A DNA stretch of 64,000 nt from Brachybacterium sacelli (GTDB lineage Bacteria; Actinomycetota; Actinomycetes; Actinomycetales; Dermabacteraceae), in NCBI RefSeq assembly GCF_017876545.1, contig NZ_JAGIOD010000002.1, positions 1,178,001-1,242,000 of the forward strand, in the 5' to 3' direction. A program made the position numbers and the translations under genes. Positions 8,758 to 18,569 of this stretch are shown one piece after another. Position 1 is the stretch's first letter. Every line of letters starts with the position of its first letter. The notes under the pieces were generated by a model. That model ran no database searches, was not told the DNA's origin, and saw nothing but the letters and a program-made list of their open reading frames with translations.

Positions 8758-10314
8758 TCAGTAGTCGAAGGAGAGCGTTGGGGTGTCGAGTTCCGCGGTG
8801 TCCGGGTCGCGCTGAGGCAAGGGCACGCCCTTCAGCGCGGCCTTGCGCATCATGAGGAACCAGATCACCGCGAGCACGCCGTAGACGAGGGTGAAGGCCG
8901 ACAGCGACGTCGCGACCATCCAGGCGGGATGGCCGGAGACGGCCTGGGTCGTCATCAGCCGGATCGTGGGGTCGTCCGGGTTGGGATGGACGACCCAGGG
9001 CTGGCGGCCCATCTCGGTGAACACCCAGCCCGCAGCGTTGGCGAAGAAGGGCATCGGAATCGCCAGCACCGCGAACCACTGGAACAGCCGCGAGCCGGTG
9101 GTGCGGGCCTTCTCCCCGCGGCCGCGGGTGACCCACAGGGCCCAGAAGGCGAGGATCCCGCTGAAGGCCGCCAGTCCCATCATCAGCCGGAAGGACCAGT
9201 AGGTCACGAAGAGGTTGGGACGGTAGTCCGCGGCGGTCTCGTCGCCGTGCACGTCGGTGACGGTCTCGCCGAACTGCTCCTTGTACTGGGCGTTGAGGTC
9301 GTCCACGCCCTGCAGCTCGGCATCGAAGGTGTGGGTGGCGAGGAAGGAGGTGACGTACGGGACCTCGATGAGGTGGGTGACGCCGTCGCAGTCGGTCGAG
9401 AAGGCGTCGGGGCCGCCGACGGCGAGGATCGAGAAGGAGGCGCCCGTCTGGGTCTCGCACAGCGCCTCGGCCGAGGCCATCTTCATCGGCTGCTGCTTGA
9501 ACATGATCTGGGCCTGGAAGTCGCCGGAGACGACCAGCGCGATCGCGGCGATGAACATCGCGATCACGCCGAAGCGCACGGTGGGGCGGAACAGGTCGCG
9601 GGCCGCATGGTGATGGTCCTGCCCCTCCTCGGTCGCCAGGCCGATCGCGCGGGCCTTGTTGTGGTGGCGGACCATGTGCCAGGAGGCGATGCCGGTGACG
9701 AAGGCGGCCGCGACCAGCCAGGCCCCGGCGACGACGTGGGGGAAGGCCGCGAGGGTGGTGACATTGGTGAGCACCGCGAGCAGCGAGCCCTGCGAGGGGT
9801 CGAGCTCGGCGCGCCCGGTCTCCGGGTTCAGCGCCGCGCCGACGGGATGCTGCATGAAGGAGTTGGCGGCGACGATGAAGTACGCCGAGGCGGTGGTGCC
9901 GGCGGCCACGGCCCAGATCGTCAGCAGATGGATCTTCTCGGACATCCGGCCCCAGCCGAAGATCCACAGCCCCAGGAACACCGATTCGAGGAAGAAGGCC
10001 ACCAGGCCCTCCAGCGCGAGCGGCGCGCCGAACACGTCGCCGACGTAGCGGGCGTACTCGGACCAGTTCATGCCGAACTGGAACTCCTGGACGATGCCGG
10101 TGGCGATCCCGATGCCGAAGTTGACGATCAGCATGGAGCCGAAGAACTTCGTCATCCGCGTCCAGGCGTCCTTGCGCCCGGGGTCCTTCGAGAACAGTGC
10201 GGTGGTCTGCATCATCGCCACTAGCAGCGACAGACCGATGGTCAGCGGCACGAAGATGAAGTGGTACACGGTGGTGATGCCGAACTGCCACCGTGCGATG
10301 TCCAGGGCTTCCAT
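8758..10314 (-). CDS. cydA: Cytochrome bd oxidase subunit I
   Basis: A 518-residue quinol oxidase subunit that carries hemes b558, b595 and d and reduces O2 to water without pumping protons. The N-terminal WQFGITTVYHFIFVPLT block contains the heme ligand His equivalent to E. coli His19. The GRQPWVVHPN segment (about residues 425-434) is another conserved CydA block near the quinol side. It is the first gene of the five-gene minus-strand operon cydABDC-kinase. The region upstream to rne presumably carries divergent promoters. Terminal oxidases of this type are induced at low oxygen in many bacteria. Confidence 0.95.
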   Translation of the reverse strand: MEALDIARWQFGITTVYHFIFVPLTIGLSLLVAMMQTTALFSKDPGRKDAWTRMTKFFGSMLIVNFGIGIATGIVQEFQFGMNWSEYARYVGDVFGAPLALEGLVAFFLESVFLGLWIFGWGRMSEKIHLLTIWAVAAGTTASAYFIVAANSFMQHPVGAALNPETGRAELDPSQGSLLAVLTNVTTLAAFPHVVAGAWLVAAAFVTGIASWHMVRHHNKARAIGLATEEGQDHHHAARDLFRPTVRFGVIAMFIAAIALVVSGDFQAQIMFKQQPMKMASAEALCETQTGASFSILAVGGPDAFSTDCDGVTHLIEVPYVTSFLATHTFDAELQGVDDLNAQYKEQFGETVTDVHGDETAADYRPNLFVTYWSFRLMMGLAAFSGILAFWALWVTRGRGEKARTTGSRLFQWFAVLAIPMPFFANAAGWVFTEMGRQPWVVHPNPDDPTIRLMTTQAVSGHPAWMVATSLSAFTLVYGVLAVIWFLMMRKAALKGVPLPQRDPDTAELDTPTLSFDY

Positions 10315-10665
10315 GGATCCTCCTGGGTGTACGACACGCCGTCATGAAACCTAGACGGTCCCGTCACTGCTTCCCGGGGACCATGGTCCCCGCCGTCCAC
10401 CGCGCAGCGCCTCCGGGGCCGGAGGAACGTGCTGTGCCATACTGACGGCGGCACTCTCCTGCTCCGTACCGGGCGGGGGAACCTCCCGGCGTCGTCACGT
10501 CGGAGCACCGGCAACGCGTGTCCGCGACCGCTGTGCTCCCGCGATCGACATCGCAGCGCTTCCTTCCAGGGAGCTGCGCGACGGTGAGGGCCTCAGACTT
10601 CCGTCCCCAGGGACGATGACCATGCGGGACCAGGGTGCGATGGTTTCCCGGAAGGAGACGGCCCT
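10315..10665. other. Divergent intergenic region between cydA and rne
   Basis: This 351-bp stretch holds no convincing gene. It must contain the leftward promoter of cydA and the rightward promoter of rne. A GC-rich inverted repeat (CCGGG...CCCGG, about 10469-10490) lies in it. A strong ribosome-binding sequence, GAAGGAG, lies at about 10651-10658 just before the rne ATG. I could not identify -10/-35 boxes with confidence. Confidence 0.5.
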
Positions 10666-13362
10666 ATGGCTGACAGCACCCATCATCCCGAGAACGACTC
10701 CTCGGAGCCGACGAACACACCACCCCCCGCCCGGCGCCGACGTCGGGCCGGCGCCCCCGCCGGCGCCCCGGCCGGAGCCCCGGCTCCCCTCGCGGCGCCG
10801 GAGCCCACCGCGCCGCGGACCGTCGTCGCCCCGCAGTCCGAGACCGCGCCCGAGCCCGCGCCGGCGCCCACGACGACGCGCACCCGGCGCCGCGCCGGTG
10901 CCCCCGCCGGGGCGCCGGTGGTCCCCGCCGAGCCCGACCCCCAGGACGCCGTGACCCCCGAGGAGGTCGAGCCCGAGGACGTCACCGAGGAGGTCGAGCC
11001 CGCCGAGGATGCCGGTAACCCTGTCGTCGACGACCTGCGCGCTCTCGCCTCCGCCCGCGGTGCGAGCGACGGCGAGGACGAGGCCGACGAGGACCGCAGC
11101 CGCCGCCGCGAGCAGGTCCAGATGGACTTCGCCTCGCTGCTGTTCCAGGCGCCTACCCCGCAGCCCCGCACCACGGTCGGGGCGCACGACGCCCCCGTGG
11201 GCTCCGCGGAGCTGTCCTTCGAGGCCGCCGAGGAGTCGGAGGCGGAGACGACGGACGAGGAGGAGCCCACCGGGCGCTCCCGCTCCCGCCGTCGGACCGC
11301 GCGCCGCTCCGCGCCGCGCGAGGAGGACGCCCCGCAGGACGGTACCGACACCGCCGAGGACTCCACCGAGCAGGACGAGGAGGACGGCTCCGAGCGCGAC
11401 TCCGGCGGCTCGGGCGGCTCCCGTCGCCGCCGTCGGCGCGGCGGCCGCGGCCGCCGCGGTCGGGGACGCGGAGAGGACGAGGAGTCCGGCTCCTCGGACG
11501 AGGACGACTCCGACGAGGGCGAGAAGGACACCGCCGACCACGGCGAGGACAAGGGCGAGAAGAACGACGAGGACAACGCCGGCGGCTCCTCGAACTCTCC
11601 CGGTTCGCGTCGCCGTCGCCGTCGCCGCCGCTCCGGCAGCAGCGGCAACGACAGCTCCTCCTCGACGGACGATCCGCCGAACACCGTGGTCAAGGTCCGC
11701 GAGGCGCGCGACGAGGTCAAGGCCGTCAAGGGGTCGACCCGTCTCGAGGCCAAGCGCCAGCGTCGGCGCGAGGGCCGCGACAACGGCCGCAAGCGAAACG
11801 TCATCACCGAGGCCGAGTTCCTCGCCCGCCGCGAGTCCGTCAAGCGCTCGATGGTGGTCCGCGAGCGCCCCGGCCGCACCCAGATCGCCGTGCTCGAGGA
11901 CGACGTGCTGGTCGAGCACTACGTCGCCCAGAAGTCGCAGACCTCGATGGTCGGCAACGTCTACCTGGGCAAGGTCCAGAACGTGCTGCCCTCGATGGAG
12001 GCCGCCTTCGTCGACATCGGCAAGGGTCGCAACGCCGTGCTGTACGCCGGCGAGGTCAACTGGGACGCCGTCGGGCTCGAGGGTCAGCCGCGCCGCATCG
12101 AGCTCGCGCTCAAGAGCGGCGATCCGGTGCTGGTGCAGGTCACCAAGGACCCGATCGGTCACAAGGGCGCCCGCCTGACCAGTCAGATCTCCCTGCCGGG
12201 CCGCTATGTCGTGTTCGTGCCCGGCGGCTCCATGACGGGCATCTCCCGCAAGCTGCCGGACACCGAGCGCTCGCGGCTGAAGAAGCTCATGCGCCAGCTC
12301 ATCCCCGAGGACGCGGGCGTCATCGTGCGCACCGCCGCCGAGGGCGCGAGCGAGGCGGAGCTGACCCACGACGTCGAGCGTCTGCGCGGGCAGTGGGAGA
12401 AGATCCAGAAGGCGCAGAAGGCCAAGTCCGCGCCGGTGGCCCTCTCCCAGGAGCCCGACATCGCCATCAAGGTGGTGCGCGACGTCTTCAACGAGGACTT
12501 CACCTCCCTGATCGTCGAGGGCGGCAAGGTCTACGACGACGTCCACGCCTATGTCTCGGAGGTCGCCCCCGATCTGCTCGAGCGGGTCACCAAGCACGTC
12601 GGCGAGAAGGACGTGTTCGCCAAGCACCGCATCGACGAGCAGTTGCTGAAGGCCATGGACCGCAAGGTCTACCTGCCCTCCGGCGGGTCGCTGGTCATCG
12701 ACCGCACCGAGGCCATGACCGTGGTCGACGTGAACACGGGCAAGTTCACAGGGTCCGGCGGCTCCCTCGAGGAGACGGTCACCAAGAACAACCTCGAGGC
12801 GGCCGAGGAGATCGTCCGCCAGCTGCGGCTGCGCGACATCGGCGGCATCATCGTCATCGACTTCATCGACATGGTGCTCGAGGCCAATCGTGACCTGGTG
12901 CTGCGACGGCTCGTCGAGTGCCTGGGCCGGGACCGCACCAAGCACCAGGTCGCCGAGGTCACCTCGCTGGGCCTGGTGCAGATGACCCGCAAGCGCGTGG
13001 GACAGGGCCTGCTGGAGACCTTCTCCACCACCTGCGAGCACTGCAACGGCCGGGGCCATCACGTCGACATCGACGGGGACCACGGCAACGGCAACGGCGG
13101 CGGCGGTAACGGCGGTTCTGAGGACGCCTCCTCGAAGTCCTCCAAGCGTCGCAACCGGCGCTCGCGGGGCAACGGCGGCAGCGGCTCCTCGAAGGAGGAC
13201 TCGGGTTCCGAGGAGACCTCGGGCGAGGACTCCGGCCAGGACGTCCACCGCCTCGAGGACGACGAGAACAGCCGGGCCCAGGCCCGCGCCACGATCGCGT
13301 CGATCGCGGCGGCCTCCGGCAACCACACGCCGAGCGAGGAGCAGGACCCCTCGCAGGCCTGA
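10666..13362 (+). CDS. rne: Ribonuclease E/G family endoribonuclease
   Basis: An 898-residue RNase E/G. Residues 1-350 are low complexity, rich in Pro, Ala, Glu, Asp and Arg with several Arg-rich clusters (RRRRRRGG-like), an expected RNA- and protein-binding scaffold placed N-terminally as in actinobacteria. The catalytic core follows: an S1 domain (VGNVYLGKVQNVLPSMEAAFVDIG), the DNase I-like domain with VVDVNTGKFTG and GGIIVIDFIDM, and the zinc-link CEHCNGRG. A second disordered tail with Gly/Asn- and Ser-rich stretches ends the protein. The enzyme starts mRNA decay and processes 5S and tRNA precursors. The start ATG is preceded by a strong Shine-Dalgarno sequence. Confidence 0.95.
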   Translation: MADSTHHPENDSSEPTNTPPPARRRRRAGAPAGAPAGAPAPLAAPEPTAPRTVVAPQSETAPEPAPAPTTTRTRRRAGAPAGAPVVPAEPDPQDAVTPEEVEPEDVTEEVEPAEDAGNPVVDDLRALASARGASDGEDEADEDRSRRREQVQMDFASLLFQAPTPQPRTTVGAHDAPVGSAELSFEAAEESEAETTDEEEPTGRSRSRRRTARRSAPREEDAPQDGTDTAEDSTEQDEEDGSERDSGGSGGSRRRRRRGGRGRRGRGRGEDEESGSSDEDDSDEGEKDTADHGEDKGEKNDEDNAGGSSNSPGSRRRRRRRRSGSSGNDSSSSTDDPPNTVVKVREARDEVKAVKGSTRLEAKRQRRREGRDNGRKRNVITEAEFLARRESVKRSMVVRERPGRTQIAVLEDDVLVEHYVAQKSQTSMVGNVYLGKVQNVLPSMEAAFVDIGKGRNAVLYAGEVNWDAVGLEGQPRRIELALKSGDPVLVQVTKDPIGHKGARLTSQISLPGRYVVFVPGGSMTGISRKLPDTERSRLKKLMRQLIPEDAGVIVRTAAEGASEAELTHDVERLRGQWEKIQKAQKAKSAPVALSQEPDIAIKVVRDVFNEDFTSLIVEGGKVYDDVHAYVSEVAPDLLERVTKHVGEKDVFAKHRIDEQLLKAMDRKVYLPSGGSLVIDRTEAMTVVDVNTGKFTGSGGSLEETVTKNNLEAAEEIVRQLRLRDIGGIIVIDFIDMVLEANRDLVLRRLVECLGRDRTKHQVAEVTSLGLVQMTRKRVGQGLLETFSTTCEHCNGRGHHVDIDGDHGNGNGGGGNGGSEDASSKSSKRRNRRSRGNGGSGSSKEDSGSEETSGEDSGQDVHRLEDDENSRAQARATIASIAAASGNHTPSEEQDPSQA

Positions 13363-13429
13363 GTGCGGGCGGGGTGATGCGTTCCACAGCGTGTGACCGC
13401 GTTCTCGCAGGTCGGACCGCTTCTGGTGG

Positions 13430-13458
13430 TTGACCCGGGGTGCCGGGGATCGTAAGCT
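13430..13458 (+). promoter_or_regulatory. Probable sigma-70 promoter of rplU-rpmA
   Basis: A TTGACC -35 box (13430-13435) and TAAGCT -10 box (13453-13458) are separated by exactly 17 bp. This is the best promoter-like pair in the 256-bp gap between rne and rplU. It would give a transcript start near 13465 and a leader of about 150 nt. Confidence 0.6.
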
Positions 13459-13464
13459 GTTCCT

Positions 13465-13618
13465 TGGCGCAGAACGCGCCGCCGTCGTGTTCCCGGTGAG
13501 GATCGCGCGACCGCATCTCCCGCCTGCACAGGGCCGGTTGACGGTCGCAGGTCCGCGGTCCCACCGAGCAGGGCGCACGGCTCAAGGGCAGATCCGATTC
13601 ACAAGATGGAGCAGTGAC
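13465..13618 (+). promoter_or_regulatory. Long 5' leader of rplU-rpmA
   Basis: If the promoter at 13430-13458 is used, about 150 nt of untranslated RNA precede rplU. Ribosomal protein operons often carry autoregulatory leaders, so this segment is a candidate for an L21-binding structure. I did not resolve a definite fold by eye, and no conserved leader motif is claimed. Confidence 0.3.
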
Positions 13619-13927
13619 GTGGTGTACGCAATCGTCCGCGCAGGCGGTCGTCAGGAGAAGGTGTCGGTCGGTGACACCATCGTGATCAACCGCGTGGCAG
13701 GCGAGGCGGGCGACAGCATCGATCTCGCTCCCGTGCTGCTGGTCGACGGTGACACGGTGACCTCCGCCCAGGCCGAGCTGGCCAAGGTGAAGGTCTCCGC
13801 CGAGAAGGTCGAGGACCTCCGCGGCGACAAGATCCGTATCCTCCGCTACAAGAACAAGACCGGGTACAAGAAGCGCCAGGGCCACCGCCAGGAGCTCACC
13901 CGGCTGAAGATCACGGGCATCGCCTGA
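13619..13927 (+). CDS. rplU: 50S ribosomal protein L21
   Basis: A 102-residue bL21. The start [19 protein letters not shown] and the C-terminal [17 protein letters not shown] are diagnostic for the family. GTG at 13619 was chosen because it yields the normal [10 protein letters not shown] terminus; the frame is open further upstream but that sequence is not L21-like. rpmA follows after 36 bp, the almost universal rplU-rpmA arrangement. A promoter and long leader lie upstream. Confidence 0.97.
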   Translation: MVYAIVRAGGRQEKVSVGDTIVINRVAGEAGDSIDLAPVLLVDGDTVTSAQAELAKVKVSAEKVEDLRGDKIRILRYKNKTGYKKRQGHRQELTRLKITGIA

Positions 13928-13963
13928 GCGATCCCTTCGGACACAGAGAAGGATTGATTCCAG

Positions 13964-14218
13964 ATGGCATCAAAGAAGGGCGTCAGCTCCTCCAAGAACG
14001 GGCGTGACTCCAACGCCCAGCGCCTCGGCGTCAAGCGCTTCGGCGGCCAGGTCGTCGGTGCGGGCGAGATCCTCGTGCGCCAGCGCGGCACCAAGGTCCA
14101 CCCGGGCGACGGCGTGGGCCGCGGCAACGACGACACCCTGTTCGCGCTCACCGCGGGCACGGTCGAGTTCGGCCGCAAGCGCGATCGCCGCGTGGTCAGC
14201 GTCGTCGAGACGGTCTGA
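13964..14218 (+). CDS. rpmA: 50S ribosomal protein L27
   Basis: An 84-residue bL27. [21 protein letters not shown] at the start, [22 protein letters not shown] in the middle and a basic C-terminus are diagnostic. The N-terminal arm reaches the peptidyl-transferase centre, and no cleavable Firmicutes-type extension is present. A near-perfect hairpin 38 bp downstream of the stop probably ends the rplU-rpmA transcript. Confidence 0.97.
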   Translation: MASKKGVSSSKNGRDSNAQRLGVKRFGGQVVGAGEILVRQRGTKVHPGDGVGRGNDDTLFALTAGTVEFGRKRDRRVVSVVETV

Positions 14219-14255
14219 GCACCCGCCCCGGGCTCCCCGGGGCACCAGCTGCCTT

Positions 14256-14286
14256 CGAGGGGCGGAGCAGACTGCTCCGCCCCTCG
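14256..14286 (+). terminator. Strong hairpin after rpmA
   Basis: CGAGGGGCGGAGCAG (14256-14270) is the exact reverse complement of 14272-14286, with one base between, giving about 14 paired bases and a minimal loop. No T-tract follows, as is common in high-GC actinobacteria. It separates rplU-rpmA from obgE and is probably a transcription terminator or a strong pause and processing structure. Confidence 0.75.
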
Positions 14287-14316
14287 ATGCATATCTCAAC
14301 CCCCTGGAGGGATCCC

Positions 14317-15849
14317 ATGGCCACATTCGTCGACCGCGTCGAGCTGCAGGTCGCCGGCGGAGCGGGCGGCCACGGTGCCGCCTCCATCCGGCGCGAGAAG
14401 TTCAAGCCGCTCGCCGGGCCCGACGGGGCCAACGGCGGCCGTGGCGGGGATGTGATCCTCGAGGTCGACTCCTCGACCACCACGCTGCTGACCTATCACC
14501 ACAAGCCGCACCAGAGGGCCACCAGCGGCGGCTTCGGCAAGGGGGACTTGCGTCACGGCGCCCGCGGCGAGGACCTCGTGCTGTCGGTGCCCGACGGCAC
14601 CGTGGTCACCGCCCAGGACGGCACCGTGCTGGCCGACCTGGTCGGCATCGGCACCCGCTTCGTGGCCGCCCGCGGCGGCTCCGGCGGCCTGGGCAATGCG
14701 GCGCTGGCCTCCACCAAGCGCAAGGCCCCCGGCTTCGCCCTGCTCGGTGAGCCTGGGCAGGAGCGCAGCCTCGTGCTCGAGCTGAAGTCCGTGGCCGACG
14801 TCGCGCTGGTGGGCTACCCCAGCGCCGGGAAGTCCTCGCTGATCGCCGCGATGAGCGCCGCCCGGCCCAAGATCGCCGACTACCCGTTCACGACCCTGGT
14901 GCCGAACCTCGGCGTGGTCGAGGCCGGCCAGTACCGTTACACGGTCGCCGACGTCCCGGGCCTGATCCCCGGGGCCAGCCTCGGCAAGGGGCTGGGACTG
15001 GACTTCCTGCGCCACATCGAGCGCTGTCACGTCCTGGTCCACGTGCTCGACGCGGCCGCCCTGGAGTCCGATCGCGATCCGCTGACGGACCTCGCGATCA
15101 TCGAGGAGGAGCTGGCCACCTACGCCGGCAGCCTCGACGAGGAGGCCGGGGCGCGGGTGCCGCTGATGGAGCGGCCCACCGTGATCGTGCTGAACAAGAC
15201 CGATCTGCCCGACGGCACGGAGATGGCCGAGATGGTCCACGAGCGCCTCGCCGAACGCGAGGTGCCGGTGCTGGACGTCTCCGCGATCTCCCACAAGGGG
15301 CTGCGCGAGCTCTCCTTCGTGCTCGGTGAACTCGTCGACCGGGCCCGCACCGAGCTGCCCGAGCCGGAGCCCGCCCCCATCGTGCTGACCCCGACCGCGG
15401 TCGATGCCGAGGACTTCCGCGTCGTGACCGAGCAGTTCGACGGCGCGACGGCCTACCGCGTCCAGGGCGACAAGCCCGAGCGCTGGGTGCGCCAGACCGA
15501 CTTCGCCAACGACGAGGCCGTCGGCTTCCTCGCGGACCGCCTGGCGCGGCTGGGCGTCGAGGACGACCTGCTCAAGGCGGGCGCCGTCGCGGGTTCCACC
15601 GTGCTGATCGGCCCCGGGGACGACGCGGTCGTCTTCGACTGGGAGCCGACGATGGTCGGCGGCGCCGAGCTGCTGGGCCGCCGCGGCACCGACCGCCGCA
15701 TGGAGGACCATCACCGTCCCACCCGCGACGAGAAGCGCGAGCAGCAGCGGGCCCGCACCGAGGCCCGCATGAACCGGATCGCGGCGATGGAGGCCGAGCG
15801 CCGCGACGGCCACTGGGCCGATCCCACCGTGGACGACGAGACCCGCTGA
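14317..15849 (+). CDS. obgE: Obg/CgtA GTPase
   Basis: A 510-residue essential GTPase acting in 50S assembly and stress response. The glycine-rich Obg fold covers residues 1-155 ([25 protein letters not shown]). The G domain follows, with G1 GYPSAGKSS, the switch I TLVPNLG, G3 DVPGLI and G4 NKTD. The C-terminal OCT domain (about residues 370-440) and a charged tail are present, as in actinobacteria. ATG at 14317 was chosen because GGAGGG lies at 14307-14312 and the protein begins [11 protein letters not shown]; an upstream in-frame ATG at 14287 lies on the terminator edge. Confidence 0.95.
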   Translation: MATFVDRVELQVAGGAGGHGAASIRREKFKPLAGPDGANGGRGGDVILEVDSSTTTLLTYHHKPHQRATSGGFGKGDLRHGARGEDLVLSVPDGTVVTAQDGTVLADLVGIGTRFVAARGGSGGLGNAALASTKRKAPGFALLGEPGQERSLVLELKSVADVALVGYPSAGKSSLIAAMSAARPKIADYPFTTLVPNLGVVEAGQYRYTVADVPGLIPGASLGKGLGLDFLRHIERCHVLVHVLDAAALESDRDPLTDLAIIEEELATYAGSLDEEAGARVPLMERPTVIVLNKTDLPDGTEMAEMVHERLAEREVPVLDVSAISHKGLRELSFVLGELVDRARTELPEPEPAPIVLTPTAVDAEDFRVVTEQFDGATAYRVQGDKPERWVRQTDFANDEAVGFLADRLARLGVEDDLLKAGAVAGSTVLIGPGDDAVVFDWEPTMVGGAELLGRRGTDRRMEDHHRPTRDEKREQQRARTEARMNRIAAMEAERRDGHWADPTVDDETR

Positions 15850-15851
15850 CC

Positions 15852-17012
15852 GTGGCCGGGTCGACCACCGCCGGCGCCGGGCTCCGGCAGCCCTCCCGCA
15901 TCACCGCCCGCGAGTCCCTCGCGTCGGCGGCACGGGTCGTGGTGAAGATCGGCTCCTCGAGCCTGACCGACGAGCGCGGCCGGCTGGACCAGTCGCGGGT
16001 CGCCGGGATCGCGGAGACCGCGGCGCAGCTCGTCGCCGGCGGCACCGAGGTCGTGATCGTGTCCTCGGGCGCGATCGCGGCCGCACTGGGACCGCTGGGC
16101 CTGTCCGAGCGGCCGTCCTCCGTCCCGCTGCAGCAGGCGGCCGCCAGCGTCGGCCAGGCCCTGCTGGCGACCTCCTGGTCCTCCGCCTTCGGCGCCCACG
16201 GCCGCACCACCGGGCAGGTGCTGCTCACGGAGTCCGACGTGATCCGGCCGCAGACCTACCGCAACGTGCGCAGCGCCCTGGAGTCCCTGCTCGACCTCTC
16301 CGCGATCCCGGTGGTCAACGAGAACGACACCACCGCCACCCACGAGATCCGCTTCGGTGACAACGACCGCCTGGCGGCCCTGGTCGCCCAGCTGCTCGGG
16401 GCCGATGCACTGTTCCTGCTGACCGACGTCGACGCCCTGTACACCGCGCCGCCCACGGAGCCGGACGCCGAGCGGATCGGGGTCGTCGAGGACGCGGCGC
16501 GCCTGAGCGACGTGAGCATCGGTTCGGTCGGCTCGAAGGTCGGCACCGGCGGCATGGTCACCAAGCTGTCGGCCGCCCAGCTCGCCTCGACCACGGGCAC
16601 GGCGGCCCTGATGACCTCTGCCGGGCAGTTCGCCGCCGCGGCCGCCGGGCACGACGTCGGCACCTTCTTCCCCGGCCATCACGGCCGTCGCCGCTCGCGC
16701 CTGGTGTGGCTGCGCTTCGCCACCCGCGGGGCGGGGACCCTGACCCTCGACGCGGGGGCCGCCGAGGCCGTGCGCAGCCGGCGCCGCTCGCTGCTCGCGG
16801 TGGGCATCACCGCGGTGGCCGGGACCTTCCCCGACGGGGCCCCGGTGGACATCGCCGACCCCGACGGCGCCGTGATCGCCCGGGGACTGACCTCCTTCAG
16901 CAGCGAGGAGCTGCGGGCCATGACCGGCCGCGGCTCCGACGAGCTGCGCGAGGCGCTGGGGGAGCGGTTCCGCCGTCCCGCCGTGCACCGTGACCAGCTG
17001 GTCGTGCTCTAG
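15852..17012 (+). CDS. proB: Glutamate 5-kinase with PUA domain
   Basis: A 386-residue enzyme making gamma-glutamyl phosphate, the first step of proline synthesis. The amino-acid kinase domain shows VVKIGSSSLTDERG near residue 30, VSSGAIAAAL, NENDTTAT and LLTDVDALYT. A C-terminal PUA domain (about residues 285-375) is present. The GTG start comes 2 bp after the obgE stop. In-frame downstream starts are possible, because the first 20 residues are not conserved. proA follows after 9 bp. Confidence 0.94.
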   Translation: MAGSTTAGAGLRQPSRITARESLASAARVVVKIGSSSLTDERGRLDQSRVAGIAETAAQLVAGGTEVVIVSSGAIAAALGPLGLSERPSSVPLQQAAASVGQALLATSWSSAFGAHGRTTGQVLLTESDVIRPQTYRNVRSALESLLDLSAIPVVNENDTTATHEIRFGDNDRLAALVAQLLGADALFLLTDVDALYTAPPTEPDAERIGVVEDAARLSDVSIGSVGSKVGTGGMVTKLSAAQLASTTGTAALMTSAGQFAAAAAGHDVGTFFPGHHGRRRSRLVWLRFATRGAGTLTLDAGAAEAVRSRRRSLLAVGITAVAGTFPDGAPVDIADPDGAVIARGLTSFSSEELRAMTGRGSDELREALGERFRRPAVHRDQLVVL

Positions 17013-17021
17013 ACTCCGGCC

Positions 17022-18296
17022 ATGACTGCCGCCGCTGCCGTAGCCCAGGTCGCCCGCGCCGCGAAGGACGCCCAGCCGCGCCTGGCCCGTCTGCACCGCG
17101 AGGCCAAGGACGCGGTGCTGCTGGCCATGGCGGAGGCTCTGGTGGACCGGGCCGACGAGATCGTCGCGGCCAATGCGCGCGACCTCGAGGCCGCCGACGC
17201 CGCCGGCATCGCCGCCGGCCTCCGCGACCGCCTCGCCCTGGACGTCGAGCGCGTCGGCTCGATCGCCCAGCAGCTGCGCGACGCCGCGGCGCTGCCCGAT
17301 CCCGTCGGCGAGGTGATGCGCGGCTCGGTGCTGTCGAACGGACTCGAGCTGCGCCAGGTCCGCGTCCCGATGGGCGTGATCGGCATGGTCTACGAGTCCC
17401 GGCCGAACGTGACGGTCGACGCCGCGGGGCTCGCCCTGAAGTCCGGCAACGCGGTGGTGCTGCGCGGCGGCTCCGCCGCCCTGCATTCCAACTCCGCGCT
17501 GATCGCGGTGCTGCGTTCCGTGCTCGCCGCCCATGACCTGCCCGAGGATCTGATCGCCGGGATCGACGAGCACGGTCGCGAGGGCGTGGACGCCCTCATG
17601 CGCGCCCGCGGCCTCGTCGACGTGCTGATCCCGCGCGGCGGTGCGGGACTGATCCGCCGGGTGGTGGAGAACTCCCTGGTCCCGGTGATCGAGACCGGCA
17701 CCGGCACCACCCACGTCCTGGTCGACGCCGACGCCGACCTGGACCAGGCCGAGGCCATCGTCGTGAACTCCAAGACCCAGCGGGTCGGGGTCTGCAACGC
17801 CCTGGAGACCCTGCTGGTCCACCGCGACATCGCCGAGCGGGCCCTACCCCGTCTCGCGGCCCCGCTCGCGGCGGCCGGGGTGCGCCTGCACGCGGACGAC
17901 GCGGCCCGCGCGATCCTCGCCGCGGCCGGCACCGGCGCCGAGGTGGTCCCCGCCACCGAGGAGGACTGGGACCTCGAGTACCTCGCCCTCGAGCTCGCCG
18001 TGAAGGTGGTGGAGGACCTCGACGAGGCGCTCGAGCACATCCGCGCCCACTCCAGCGGGCACACCGAGTCGATCCTCACCCGCGACCTGCGCTCCCAGCA
18101 GCGCTTCCTGTCCGAGGTCGATTCCGCCGTGGTCATGGCCAACGCCTCCACCCGCTTCTCCGACGGCGGCGAGTTCGGCTTCGGTGCGGAGATCGGCATC
18201 TCCACCCAGAAGCTCCACGCGCGCGGCCCGATGGGGCTGACGGAGCTGACCAGCGCCAAGTGGCTCGTGGTGGGACAGGGCCAGGTGCGGCCGTGA
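17022..18296 (+). CDS. proA: Gamma-glutamyl phosphate reductase
   Basis: A 424-residue NADPH-dependent reductase that converts gamma-glutamyl phosphate to glutamate semialdehyde. Conserved blocks are [33 protein letters not shown] and the catalytic Cys in [15 protein letters not shown]. The C-terminal segment ([11 protein letters not shown]) is also typical. A TAGACT hexamer at 17010-17015, including the proB stop codon, lies 6 bp before the ATG, so a leaderless internal promoter is possible, but no good -35 box was seen. Confidence 0.95.
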   Translation: MTAAAAVAQVARAAKDAQPRLARLHREAKDAVLLAMAEALVDRADEIVAANARDLEAADAAGIAAGLRDRLALDVERVGSIAQQLRDAAALPDPVGEVMRGSVLSNGLELRQVRVPMGVIGMVYESRPNVTVDAAGLALKSGNAVVLRGGSAALHSNSALIAVLRSVLAAHDLPEDLIAGIDEHGREGVDALMRARGLVDVLIPRGGAGLIRRVVENSLVPVIETGTGTTHVLVDADADLDQAEAIVVNSKTQRVGVCNALETLLVHRDIAERALPRLAAPLAAAGVRLHADDAARAILAAAGTGAEVVPATEEDWDLEYLALELAVKVVEDLDEALEHIRAHSSGHTESILTRDLRSQQRFLSEVDSAVVMANASTRFSDGGEFGFGAEIGISTQKLHARGPMGLTELTSAKWLVVGQGQVRP

Positions 18297-18384
18297 CCGC
18301 GCTCCCATCGGGGGCGTGGGGCCATGACCTCGACCCCCGCTGTGGGATGATGGGGCCGTCACTCGTGGAAAGGTCCCAACGCAC

Positions 18385-18564
18385 ATGATCGACCAGCTCA
18401 TGATCCTCGCCGAGAGCGGCGAACACGCCACCGGCGGAGTCACCCCGCCGATGGTGGGCATCGGCGTCTTCATCATCCTGATGATCCTGCTCGGCATCAC
18501 CTACCTCACCGGCGGGACCCACCAGCGCAAGCGGGACGAGACCCGCGAGCACGGCGACCACTGA
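18385..18564 (+). CDS. Small one-TM membrane protein between proA and nadD
   Basis: A 59-residue protein starting [14 protein letters not shown], with one hydrophobic helix at about residues 24-42 ([21 protein letters not shown]) and a charged C-terminal tail. GGAAAGG lies at about 18368-18374 upstream of the ATG. The stop is 5 bp before the nadD start, so it is in the operon. Small proteins of this shape are common at this site in related actinobacteria, which supports it as a real gene. No function is known to me. Confidence 0.75.
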   Translation: MIDQLMILAESGEHATGGVTPPMVGIGVFIILMILLGITYLTGGTHQRKRDETREHGDH

Positions 18565-18569
18565 TCGAC

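Noticed and set aside
10495..13578. A 1027-codon antisense frame over rne
   Set aside because: It is the mirror of an Asp/Glu/Arg-rich GC-biased gene; its Val/Leu/Gly-rich product has no motif, and the plus strand holds a clear RNase E/G.
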